Program-made: the position numbers and the translations under genes
Origin: Gemmatimonadales bacterium UBA2975
Lineage (GTDB): Bacteria; Gemmatimonadota; Gemmatimonadetes; Longimicrobiales; Gaopeijiaceae
DNA: 34,539 nucleotides
NCBI GenBank assembly: GCA_002348265.1
Contig: DEAT01000028.1
Coordinates: 11,889 to 46,427 of the forward strand
Direction: 5' to 3'
Notes under the pieces: generated by a model
What the model was told of the DNA's origin: nothing
The model's input: only the letters and a program-made list of their open reading frames with translations
Databases searched by the model: none
Part shown: in pieces, positions 26,304 through 33,927 of the stretch
How positions within the stretch are numbered: the stretch's first letter is position 1
Layout of the letters: the number at the start of each line of letters is the position of its first letter

Positions 26304-27374
26304 TCACACCGAACTAGCTAGCTGCTTTTGAACGGCATCCTTGACTGCATCTAACGCTTTCGCAGCCTCTGATTCCGATGCCGAAACAACCGTCGGAGCG
26401 CCGGCATCTCCAGCTTGAGCAACAGCCGCATCAAGCGGGACTCGACCCAGAAAGGGCAACCCCATTTCTAGAGCTAGGGCTTCCCCTCCACCACTCCCGA
26501 AGACATCCCCACTCATATTTTCAACAATTCCAAGCACACGAGTATTCACCCTCTCGAACATCTTAATTCCGCGACGTACATCTCCCGTCGCGACCTGCTG
26601 CGGCGTAGTGACCATCACGGCCCCGTCGAGATCGATTGTCTGAACTAAAGAAAGTTGCGCATCACCGGTACCCGGCGGCATGTCGACAATCATCATGTCG
26701 AGAGATCCCCAGTCCACCTGTTCCAGAAACTGCTTGAGTATCCCGCTTATTAGCGGACCTCGCATGATCGCCGGCTGGTCTTCTTCGAGCAAAAAGCCTA
26801 GGCTCATCAAACGCACGCCATGCGCTTCAATCGGATCAATCATCTCTTGGCCCTTTTCACCCGTCACGCTTGGGCGGCGATTGACTCCGAACATCAGCGG
26901 GATATTTGGCCCGTAGATATCCGCGTCGACCAATCCCACTCTGTGTCCAGCCTTCGCAAATACCGCTGCTAGATTGGCCGCTACCATGGACTTTCCCACT
27001 CCCCCCTTGCCCGAACTCACTGCAATGACCTGAGAAACCTGCGACAACAAACCCGGCTTCGGTGTCGGTGCCGGCACTGATCCCGGCTTCAATCCGCCGC
27101 CACCATTTCCTTGTCCTCCAGCGGCCATCTGCGGCAGCTGTACGTTTATCTTTACGTCAGATACACCTTCTAGAGCCTCCACAGTCGAACGAGCCTGCTT
27201 TAGGAGATCGCTCGCGTCGTCCGACCCCAGCTGGAATTGAAAACGAACGGAACCTGATTCGTCAGCCTCGAGGTTTTGCACAACACCCGCGGCAACGAGG
27301 TCGCGACCCGAACCGGGATCCTTCACGGCCGCTAGAGCGGACGTTACAGAGCGACGAAGATCTTCGGAATTCAT
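26304..27374 (-). CDS. mrp: Mrp/ApbC-family iron-sulfur cluster carrier ATPase lacking the CxxC pair
   Basis: P-loop ATPase related to Nbp35/ApbC, which carries or assembles Fe-S clusters; cytoplasmic. ATG 27374 gives 356 residues. The N-terminal MIP18/DUF59-type domain (SEDLRRSVTSALAAVKDP) is followed by a Gly/Pro linker, the deviant Walker A SSGKGGVGKS (about 120-129), DADIYGPNIP, IVDMPPGTGDAQL and TTPQQVATGDVRRG. The region where Mrp proteins usually hold a cluster-binding CxxC reads VENMSGDVFGSGGGEALA with no cysteine. A TTG start at 27428 is open but unlikely. Transcribed divergently from pruA. Confidence 0.92.
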   Translation of the reverse strand: MNSEDLRRSVTSALAAVKDPGSGRDLVAAGVVQNLEADESGSVRFQFQLGSDDASDLLKQARSTVEALEGVSDVKINVQLPQMAAGGQGNGGGGLKPGSVPAPTPKPGLLSQVSQVIAVSSGKGGVGKSMVAANLAAVFAKAGHRVGLVDADIYGPNIPLMFGVNRRPSVTGEKGQEMIDPIEAHGVRLMSLGFLLEEDQPAIMRGPLISGILKQFLEQVDWGSLDMMIVDMPPGTGDAQLSLVQTIDLDGAVMVTTPQQVATGDVRRGIKMFERVNTRVLGIVENMSGDVFGSGGGEALALEMGLPFLGRVPLDAAVAQAGDAGAPTVVSASESEAAKALDAVKDAVQKQLASSV

Positions 27375-27511
27375 TGATGATCCGGAGCGCACGGCTCCAT
27401 AGACGAAAGCGACTTCAGTGGATGACAAGCATAAGAAAAAGTCAGAGCGGAAAGTTACCCAACAACCAATAAGAAGTTCAATGCAGGCGTACCTTGCTCC
27501 TCTGCGAGTGC

Positions 27512-27605
27512 GACTTAGTCTACGGACCGTTGCGCCTAAGTCATGGGAGCCAGAGATTGAAAGCTCGTTATCTCTTGGCTCGCGCTAAACGCTCACTTAA
27601 GTCAT
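27512..27605. promoter_or_regulatory. TAAGTC-type repeat elements upstream of pruA
   Basis: In the 255-base divergent gap between mrp and pruA, GACTTAG (27512-27518) is mirrored by CTAAGTC (27536-27542) with 17 bases between. A further TAAGTCAT copy occurs at about 27599-27605, 20-30 bases before the pruA start. The arrangement resembles a multi-copy operator. The rest of the gap holds no open frame. No confident -35/-10 assignment. Confidence 0.35.
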
Positions 27606-27629
27606 TCGTCACCTGCCCCCACTAGCTTG

Positions 27630-29258
27630 ATGAACGGTATCCCCGCCACACCGTCTCCTGTCAATGAACCGATTTTATCATACGCACCCGGAAGCCCTGA
27701 GCGTGCTGAGCTAAAGTCAGAATTAATCCGACAGACAGAGCAGGTAGTCGAGATCCCTCTGATCATTGGGGGTCAAGAGGTTCGAACTGGAAACACGATT
27801 GATGTAGTCATGCCGCACAACCATGGGCATGTCCTAGCCAAAGCTCACATGGCCGGGCCGAACGAAGTCCGCCATGCTATCGAAGAAGCCAACAAGGTAC
27901 ATGGTGAGTGGTCGATGATGAGCTGGGAGGACCGAGTTGCCGTTTTCCTGAAGGTTGCTGACCTACTCGCCGGGCCCCGCCGAGCCAAACTGAACGCGGC
28001 CACTATGCTAGGGCAGAGCAAGAATGCTTACCAAGCGGAAATCGACTCGGCGTGTGAAATAATTGATTTCTTTCGCTTCGGTGCTCACTTCGCCGAGATC
28101 ATATACGGGGAACAGCCAATCTCCGATCCCGGCATCTGGAACAGGGCCGAATACAGAGCGCTCGAAGGCTTCGTCTATGCGGTGAGCCCTTTCAACTTCA
28201 CAGCAATTGCGGCCAACCTGCCGGGAGCTCCGGCAATGATGGGCAACGTTTCGGTCTGGAAGCCATCACACGGCGCACTCTTGTCGAACTACTACCTAAT
28301 GGAACTCTTTGACGAGGCGGGTCTTCCACCAGGCGTAATCAACTTCGTACCCGGTGACCCGGTGGAGGTCACCAAAGTTGTGATGGATGATCAAACCTTC
28401 GCGGGCCTTCACTTCACGGGATCCACTGATGTTTTCCGCAATTTCTGGAAGACCATTGGTAACAACATCAGTACATACCGCTCGTACCCTCGCATAGTAG
28501 GCGAGACTGGCGGCAAGGACTTCATAGCAGTTCACCCATCAGCAGATTTGGCAGCAGTGAAAACCGCAATCGTTCGCGGCGCATTCGAATACCAAGGACA
28601 AAAATGCAGCGCCGCCTCCCGAGCCTATATCCCTGAGAGCATGTGGGACGCACTGAAGGATCCGCTTATCGCGGAAACCGCATCTCTGAAAATGGGGGAC
28701 GTTCAGGATTTCTCTAATTTCCTAAACGCAGTCATAGACAGGAAAGCTTATGATAAGATCAAGCGTTATATCGATGATGCAGAGGCGTCCGCAGACGCTG
28801 AAGTGATCGTCGGCGGACACTGTGACGCGTCCACAGGATACTTCATTAGTCCTACGATTATCGTCGCGAGAGATCCGGACTACGTGACTATGTGCGATGA
28901 GATCTTCGGTCCGGTAATAACGTTATACATTTACCCGGACGAAGAGTGGGAAAAAACACTGGAGTTGGTGGACTCTACCTCACAGTATGCGCTCACGGGA
29001 GCGATTTTCGCCAAAGATCGTCGAGTTATCCGTCACGCAACCGACGCTCTCCGCCACTCAGCAGGGAATTTCTACATCAATGACAAGCCAACGGGTGCAG
29101 TTGTGGGCCAGCAACCTTTTGGAGGTTCGCGTGGTTCCGGAACCAACGACAAGCCCGGTTCGATGTTTAACCTTCTCCGGTGGGTCAGTTCGCGATCGAT
29201 TAAAGAAAACTTCGTTCCCGCTACTGAATATCCTTATCCTTTCCTCTCCGACGACTGA
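27630..29258 (+). CDS. pruA: L-glutamate gamma-semialdehyde (1-pyrroline-5-carboxylate) dehydrogenase
   Basis: NAD-dependent aldehyde dehydrogenase that oxidises glutamate semialdehyde to glutamate in proline catabolism. The 542 residues fit the stand-alone ALDH4 type. Visible are the cofactor region YAVSPFNFTAIAANLPGAP, WKPSH, FTGSTDVFRN, the general base Glu in VGETGGKDF (about 292), and the catalytic Cys in YQGQKCSAASRAY (about 326). The C-terminal YINDKPTGAVVGQQPFGGSRGSG is the ALDH4 signature. ATG 27630 directly follows an in-frame TTG; no strong Shine-Dalgarno. No proline dehydrogenase gene is in the window. Confidence 0.95.
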   Translation: MNGIPATPSPVNEPILSYAPGSPERAELKSELIRQTEQVVEIPLIIGGQEVRTGNTIDVVMPHNHGHVLAKAHMAGPNEVRHAIEEANKVHGEWSMMSWEDRVAVFLKVADLLAGPRRAKLNAATMLGQSKNAYQAEIDSACEIIDFFRFGAHFAEIIYGEQPISDPGIWNRAEYRALEGFVYAVSPFNFTAIAANLPGAPAMMGNVSVWKPSHGALLSNYYLMELFDEAGLPPGVINFVPGDPVEVTKVVMDDQTFAGLHFTGSTDVFRNFWKTIGNNISTYRSYPRIVGETGGKDFIAVHPSADLAAVKTAIVRGAFEYQGQKCSAASRAYIPESMWDALKDPLIAETASLKMGDVQDFSNFLNAVIDRKAYDKIKRYIDDAEASADAEVIVGGHCDASTGYFISPTIIVARDPDYVTMCDEIFGPVITLYIYPDEEWEKTLELVDSTSQYALTGAIFAKDRRVIRHATDALRHSAGNFYINDKPTGAVVGQQPFGGSRGSGTNDKPGSMFNLLRWVSSRSIKENFVPATEYPYPFLSDD

Positions 29259-29304
29259 CAAAGGAAGCAAAGAGTGGTGTTCTTTGCACAAAGGATAGCT
29301 ACTT

Positions 29305-29349
29305 AGGTTTATCATCGGACAAACCTCACTGGCTGCACCAGTCAGCCAG
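29305..29349. terminator. Two adjacent hairpins in the convergent pruA / PLP-enzyme gap
   Basis: AGGTTT (29305-29310) pairs with AAACCT (29321-29326). CTGGCTG (29329-29335) pairs perfectly with CAGCCAG (29343-29349), the latter overlapping the stop of the minus-strand PLP enzyme. Neither has a classical T-run. They probably act together as a bidirectional end-of-transcript structure. Confidence 0.5.
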
Positions 29350-30499
29350 ATAGCGCCTGCTCAAAGTCTGCGATGAGGTCCGCTGCGGCCTCTAATCCAA
29401 TACTTAAACGCACGAAACCGTCCGGAATTCCATGAGCTTTCCTTACATCCGGCGTAAGGCTGGCATGCGAGGTGTAGCGGGGTTGAGATACCAGGGTCTC
29501 TACACCACCAAGGCTTGGAGCGCACATCCCAAGCTGCAGGTGCTTCATGAAGTCATCAGCAGCTTCCCCGCCACCCTTTAGCACTATGCTTACCATGCCA
29601 CCGAAGCCACTCATGATTTCCTGAGCTAGCTCATGGTCTGGATGCGATTCCAGACCCGGATAGAGCACTCGCTCGACTTCCGATCTCGACTCGAAAAACC
29701 GGGCTACAGCCATTGCGTTTTCGTTGTGACGCTTCATTCGAACGTCAAGCGTTCTAATTCCTCTATCCAATAGCCAAGCAACATGTGGGTCTAGCGAAGG
29801 GCCATAGAGGCGAGACATTTTCGTCACCTCGTCGATCACTTCAGATGTACCAGTGACCACTCCTGCGATTATATCGGAATGTCCTCCCAGGTACTTAGTA
29901 GCGCTCTGGATTACCACATCAATACCCAGATCAGCTGCCCGGAAGTTAACCGGCGAAGAGAACGTCGCATCGCACACCACGGGGACATCTTTCTCCTTAG
30001 CCAGCGCAATGATCGGCCTTGGATCAAGAATGCGAAGTGTAGGATTCACCGGAATCTCTATATAAAGCAAACGTGTCTCGGGAAGCATTGCCTTTTCCCA
30101 ATCTCCCATATCCGGATCCACAAACGTCGTCTCAATACCTCTTCTCGGAAGTTCCTGACCAAGTAGCGCGTGTGTTGCTCCATAAAGCCCAGATGCCGCT
30201 ACGATGTGATCTCCGGCCTTGGTCAGGGCGAGTAATGTCATGGCCACAGCAGCCATACCACTACCAAGCACAACGCCTGCCTCCGTACCCTCTATCGCCG
30301 CCACTTTCGCACCGACCAGATTTTGATTCGGGTTGTTACCAAAACGAGAATAGAGGAGCTCGCCATCGTCCGGGGTCGCCCAATGGAACGTTGAACTCTG
30401 GATGATTGGCGGGACCACTGGCGCACCAGGCACCCGGTCTTCGTGACCGCCGTGGACACTGATCGTTGCTAAGTGGGCTTCTCTTTTATGCTTCGCCAT
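29342..30499 (-). CDS. Cys/Met metabolism PLP-dependent enzyme, second paralog
   Basis: Fold-type I PLP enzyme of 385 residues, the second transsulfuration-family member in the window. The Schiff-base lysine is Lys202 in QSATKYLGGHSDI; the phosphate-binding segment is YSRFGNNPNQNLV, with NPN where NPT is usual; the stacking Tyr is in SGLYGATHALL; the C-terminal substrate region is SLGGVETLVSQPRYTSH. The last resembles methionine gamma-lyase/cystathionine gamma-lyase-like enzymes as much as gamma-synthases. Start ATG 30499 has GGAG 5-6 bases upstream. It lies 19 bases after the STAS/winged-helix gene and is the last gene of that operon. Substrate unresolved. Confidence 0.92.
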   Translation of the reverse strand: MAKHKREAHLATISVHGGHEDRVPGAPVVPPIIQSSTFHWATPDDGELLYSRFGNNPNQNLVGAKVAAIEGTEAGVVLGSGMAAVAMTLLALTKAGDHIVAASGLYGATHALLGQELPRRGIETTFVDPDMGDWEKAMLPETRLLYIEIPVNPTLRILDPRPIIALAKEKDVPVVCDATFSSPVNFRAADLGIDVVIQSATKYLGGHSDIIAGVVTGTSEVIDEVTKMSRLYGPSLDPHVAWLLDRGIRTLDVRMKRHNENAMAVARFFESRSEVERVLYPGLESHPDHELAQEIMSGFGGMVSIVLKGGGEAADDFMKHLQLGMCAPSLGGVETLVSQPRYTSHASLTPDVRKAHGIPDGFVRLSIGLEAAADLIADFEQALSG

Positions 30500-30518
30500 G
30501 GCTCCAGTTTGTTCGAGT

Positions 30519-31100
30519 CTAAATCAAATGTGCAACGAGTTGACTTAACGCATAAACACGTCCGGATTCCGAGCTTCGAAACACTAGACCACGCTCAACT
30601 AGAGACTCGAGAGCCATAACCCCGCTCCTATCCGGTGCGATTTGCCCCACTGCATCTGCATTGATTGCTCCCTTCGCCTCCAGTCGGTCCCATACCTGTC
30701 GCTCTTGGTCTGAGAACGTCCCGACGAGTAGGAATTGGCTCGGTGCCGTCTCTACTACCGCGGCCAACTTCTGGCGCTGCAGAACCCCCTCTACCTGTAG
30801 ACGATGAGGTTCTCGAACCCCTCTGAATACGAAGAGCGCGTCCCGTCTTTCGTCTGCCAAGTATTGCTTAAGTAGCTTGGCGACTACCTCGTCCGCGCAC
30901 GAGTAGTCAATGATTCCTACTTCTGAAAAGTCAATCAGAGAGACTGAGAGTGTGCCTGCGCCCCGCAACTGGGTCTCAATCGCCATTCGCACCGCACGCC
31001 CTGTTGGACGAGTGATGAGACTTGAATACAGAGATGTAACACTCCTCTGAAGCACCTCACCGACATCAATGGCAATCGGATCCGGAGCATCAGTCCTCAC
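30519..31100 (-). CDS. STAS-like (DUF4325-type) domain with C-terminal winged helix
   Basis: A 193-residue soluble protein in two parts. The first holds a STAS-like core (VSLIDFSEVGIIDYSCADEV, about 53-72), in which 'D-F-x-x-V-x-x-I-D-x-S-x-A-D-E' matches the STAS-like DUF4325 pattern. The second (about 130-190) has a winged-helix layout (QERQVWDRLEAKGAINADAV, then ALESLVERGLVFRSSESGRVYAL). It starts at GTG 31100 in a GTGA overlap with the upstream GHKL-ATPase gene. Longer starts are shadows of that gene. In anti-sigma type switches, a STAS protein is the partner and substrate of a GHKL kinase; here a possible DNA-binding domain is attached. Role inferred. Confidence 0.72.
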   Translation of the reverse strand: MRTDAPDPIAIDVGEVLQRSVTSLYSSLITRPTGRAVRMAIETQLRGAGTLSVSLIDFSEVGIIDYSCADEVVAKLLKQYLADERRDALFVFRGVREPHRLQVEGVLQRQKLAAVVETAPSQFLLVGTFSDQERQVWDRLEAKGAINADAVGQIAPDRSGVMALESLVERGLVFRSSESGRVYALSQLVAHLI

Positions 31101-31984
31101 GGCCCGACCACTGCCGGCAGAATAATACTGATCTGCGCACCTGGAAGAGGTGCCATCCCATCCACCATAGGAAGAGAATCGTCCCACTCAGGTACCTGGG
31201 ATATCCGTGCTGTGCCGCTCCTTGCGCTGATAAGGCCGTTCCACTTGCTGACTTGTTTGCGAATCTGCTGTAAGCCCTGGCCACGCCCAGGGTCGGCGAA
31301 ACGCGTAAGTCCGTGTAAGAATGCGGCCTCTAACGCTGTGGAGTCACTCCACCTATCACCGTAGCGCGCAGAGTGCTCGTCCGACAACGATCCCTTGAAA
31401 CCTCGACCACGGTCCATCACCGAGATTACGATCACGAAACGACCGAGCCTCTTCGCCCAGTTGTAGGCCTGTGCAGCTACCCATCCCGGTCCTTCAGCGT
31501 GCTCTATGATGTTCTGGCAAACCTCAGAGAGCATAACAGAGAACGGAATCACACTAGCACTAGGGTAGCCCAGCCTTGATGTGAGCATTGCACCGGCTCT
31601 ATCCTGAACCCGATCCACGATCTCATGAACATCATGGTTGGTGTTTATAGCTGTGATCTCTAGTAAAACGTCCGATGCTCGCGATGCTATCCCGCTGGGA
31701 TCCGCGTCGCACTCGAATACTTTCTGCGCGTGAGAATAGAACCCCATGCGATCCAAATACCCTTGCACATCCGGATTGTCGGGTAACTCCATCCGTGGAC
31801 GCACCCCCAAGGCTTCTCCTGCTACCGAGCCAGCTAACAAAAGACCAAGCATACCGTTGGGATCCACCCACCGCAGATGGCGAGCATCGAACAGTGCACG
31901 CTCACCCTGGTATTGGACCACCTCGTCCAGGAATTCGTCGATCGAAGATTGGTCCATTGACCCAGGAACGGGTATGACGTTCAG
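31097..31984 (-). CDS. STAS-like domain fused to GHKL (HATPase) domain, likely CTG start
   Basis: A 295-residue cytoplasmic protein. The N-terminal about 90 residues look like a STAS-type fold (NVIPVPGSMDQSSIDEFLDE, then ALFDARHLRWVDPNGMLGLL). The C-terminal half is a GHKL ATPase: N-box MLSEVCQNIIEHAE, G1 box VMDRGRGF, G2 box DPGRGQGLQQIRK, and a final strand QISIILPAVV. The only in-frame ATG (31957) would remove the first STAS strand. CTG 31984 has GAGGTG five bases upstream, 14 bases after the pfkB stop, so it is the preferred start. No histidine-kinase H-box or sensor domain is seen; an RsbW/SpoIIAB-like regulatory kinase or a phosphorylation-independent switch is likely. Confidence 0.75.
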   Translation of the reverse strand: MNVIPVPGSMDQSSIDEFLDEVVQYQGERALFDARHLRWVDPNGMLGLLLAGSVAGEALGVRPRMELPDNPDVQGYLDRMGFYSHAQKVFECDADPSGIASRASDVLLEITAINTNHDVHEIVDRVQDRAGAMLTSRLGYPSASVIPFSVMLSEVCQNIIEHAEGPGWVAAQAYNWAKRLGRFVIVISVMDRGRGFKGSLSDEHSARYGDRWSDSTALEAAFLHGLTRFADPGRGQGLQQIRKQVSKWNGLISARSGTARISQVPEWDDSLPMVDGMAPLPGAQISIILPAVVGP

Positions 31985-31989
31985 AGCTT

Positions 31990-31995
31990 CACCTC
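31990..31995 (-). promoter_or_regulatory. Shine-Dalgarno supporting a CTG start
   Basis: GAGGTG on the minus strand, five bases before CTG 31984. There is no in-frame ATG, GTG or TTG between it and the upstream TGA at 32018-32020. The later ATG at 31957 lacks a comparable site. Confidence 0.6.
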
Positions 31996-31998
31996 GGT

Positions 31999-32937
31999 TT
32001 ATAAATTTATGAATGAGTCACCCAAAATATCGCGTGAAGCGTCAGCCAAGCGATTAGTGAGTCCCTCGATCCCCCTGTGACCCACACTTTCCGCAGCAAC
32101 CCGGTTGGCGACATGAGCAGAAGCGACCGGAGTCATTCCGGCTAAAAGTCGCCCACACATTACAGCACCCCACACATCGCCACACCCTGTCGGATCACCA
32201 AGTTGACGCTGCACAGTAACCTCCTCAACGAAGGTCCGCCCGTTTACGCGATAGGCCACGATCACTCCACTGGAACCAAGAGTCACCGACGCAATCCTCG
32301 GGCCGGACGAAAGAAGATCCTCAAAACCTCGCGGTCCGTCTGAAGTTTCGGCTAAGAGCCCATACTCCTCTTTGTTCATCTGGACGACATCGAAGCAACT
32401 GAGCCACGACCGCCACTCATGAAGTGGCCGAGGCGTCCGTTTCCCATCAGGCTCCGTATGGAGAAAGAGGGAGTGAAGATCAGCATATATCATCCCAGAT
32501 GAGCGACTTCGATACTCTAGCATCCCATTTAGATCAAGCTCGTGACCGGAGACAAAGTTCACTAGAGTAGCATCACAGCCCTCCAGTGCTTGCACTAGCT
32601 CATCGGCTCTCCATCCAGAAACTCCACCCAACAATGTTTCTGTCCGAGTCTCCGAGTCCTTATAAGCGATCTCAACCCGGTTGTTCAGCTCTTGAACCTT
32701 CACGAGGTGGGCGTCGCACCGGGGGATATTTGAGAACAGACGCCGGACATCATGGATTACATCTTTCCCCACTCGGGATGCGACTCGAACACTCCAGTTG
32801 CTCGGCAATGTTGCAACAGAACCGGCAACAGCATACCCCACCCCACCCCAACCTATATAAGGCTCCCTTCCTACTGGAATGATTCTATCGAAAACCATCG
32901 TTCCCACGATTCCGAGAGTGCAAAGAACCTTTTTCAC
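31999..32937 (-). CDS. PfkB-family carbohydrate or nucleoside kinase
   Basis: Ribokinase-like kinase of 312 residues, substrate unknown. The N-terminal GIVGTMVFDRIIPVG and the glycine motif YIGWGGVGYAVAGSVATLP correspond to PfkB signature 1. The C-terminal GDPTGCGDVWGAVMCG is signature 2, with catalytic Asp in GCGD and the anion hole. The substrate-site region is diverged from ribokinase and fructokinase. It starts at GTG 32937 in a GTGA overlap with the ROK kinase, implying that two sugar kinases are made together. Confidence 0.9.
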   Translation of the reverse strand: MKKVLCTLGIVGTMVFDRIIPVGREPYIGWGGVGYAVAGSVATLPSNWSVRVASRVGKDVIHDVRRLFSNIPRCDAHLVKVQELNNRVEIAYKDSETRTETLLGGVSGWRADELVQALEGCDATLVNFVSGHELDLNGMLEYRSRSSGMIYADLHSLFLHTEPDGKRTPRPLHEWRSWLSCFDVVQMNKEEYGLLAETSDGPRGFEDLLSSGPRIASVTLGSSGVIVAYRVNGRTFVEEVTVQRQLGDPTGCGDVWGAVMCGRLLAGMTPVASAHVANRVAAESVGHRGIEGLTNRLADASRDILGDSFINL

Positions 32938-33917
32938 GCCACTTCGTCGCTTACAAACACTCCTGCTGCACCTATTACACCGGCAGTAGTGGGGAGAGAA
33001 CCTGGCACGATCTTACAGGCATCAACCGCACTCGAGAAGGCGCGATTGCTCAGAGACTCGCGCAACGGATCCAACAAATACTCAGCTGCACGCGACACGC
33101 CCCCCACCAATACAATCATCTCGGGATTGAAAAGGTTTACGACATTGGCCAATCCTATACCAAGCAGTTCAGCAGTCTCTTGAATCAGTCGCGCAGAGAG
33201 GGCATCCCCGTCGAGAAGAGCGTCATATACAGTCTCAGCAGTTATCCTATTCAGGTCTCCCTCAACCATAGCAGAAAGAACGGATTTGGCCCCAACTGTT
33301 AACGCATCGCGAGCTCGCGATGCGATATTAGGACCAGAAGCATAGGCCTCAAGGCAACCCCGATTCCCACAAGCACAAGGGCGACCCTCAAAGTTGATCG
33401 TCGTATGTCCCAATTCGAACGCACTTCCGCTCGCTCCACGCATGAGCCGGCCTCTTTCGATGTAGCCGCCACCAATGCCCGTGCCTAGAGTGACACCCAC
33501 GAGAGACTCCACCCCTTGGGCGGCACCCAGCCACCACTCACCGAACGTGGCACAGTTGGCGTCATTATCGAGGGACGCAGGTAATTTTAATTCACTCGAG
33601 ATACGAGATCTGATCGGGAAACCATCCCACCCAAGATTGGGAGTAGTAAAGATAAGGCCCTGATCTAAATCCAGAGGCCCCGGACAGCCGATTCCAACTC
33701 CAACAAACTCCTTTCTGCAGCCACCCTCTGCTTTGAGGGTCTGCTCTATAACGTCCTCGGCCATGGATGCAATCCTTTTGACTGCATCTTCCGGGCCTCT
33801 CTCTGGGTAAGTGGACTCTGAACGGATCGCATTTGGCTTACCACCCGCGACAGGAACAGCGGCCACGACCAGGCTCGTTCCTCCAATATCTATACCTAAA
33901 ACCCACCGTCCCTTCAT
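32934..33917 (-). CDS. ROK-family sugar kinase (glucokinase-like)
   Basis: Kinase of about 327 residues that likely phosphorylates glucose or an amino sugar. It has the N-terminal phosphate loop VLGIDIGGTSLVVAAV, the catalytic region SLDNDANCATFGEWW, GTGIGGGYIERG, and the ROK zinc site ELGHTTINFEGRPCACGNRGCLEAY (His plus three Cys). There is no N-terminal winged helix, so it is an enzyme rather than an NagC/XylR-type repressor. ATG 33917 lies after the lepA stop; an alternative TTG 33941/GTG 33938 start would overlap lepA by 11-14 bases and cannot be excluded. Followed by pfkB with a 4-base overlap. Confidence 0.92.
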   Translation of the reverse strand: MKGRWVLGIDIGGTSLVVAAVPVAGGKPNAIRSESTYPERGPEDAVKRIASMAEDVIEQTLKAEGGCRKEFVGVGIGCPGPLDLDQGLIFTTPNLGWDGFPIRSRISSELKLPASLDNDANCATFGEWWLGAAQGVESLVGVTLGTGIGGGYIERGRLMRGASGSAFELGHTTINFEGRPCACGNRGCLEAYASGPNIASRARDALTVGAKSVLSAMVEGDLNRITAETVYDALLDGDALSARLIQETAELLGIGLANVVNLFNPEMIVLVGGVSRAAEYLLDPLRESLSNRAFSSAVDACKIVPGSLPTTAGVIGAAGVFVSDEVA

Positions 33918-33927
33918 AGTATTGGGA

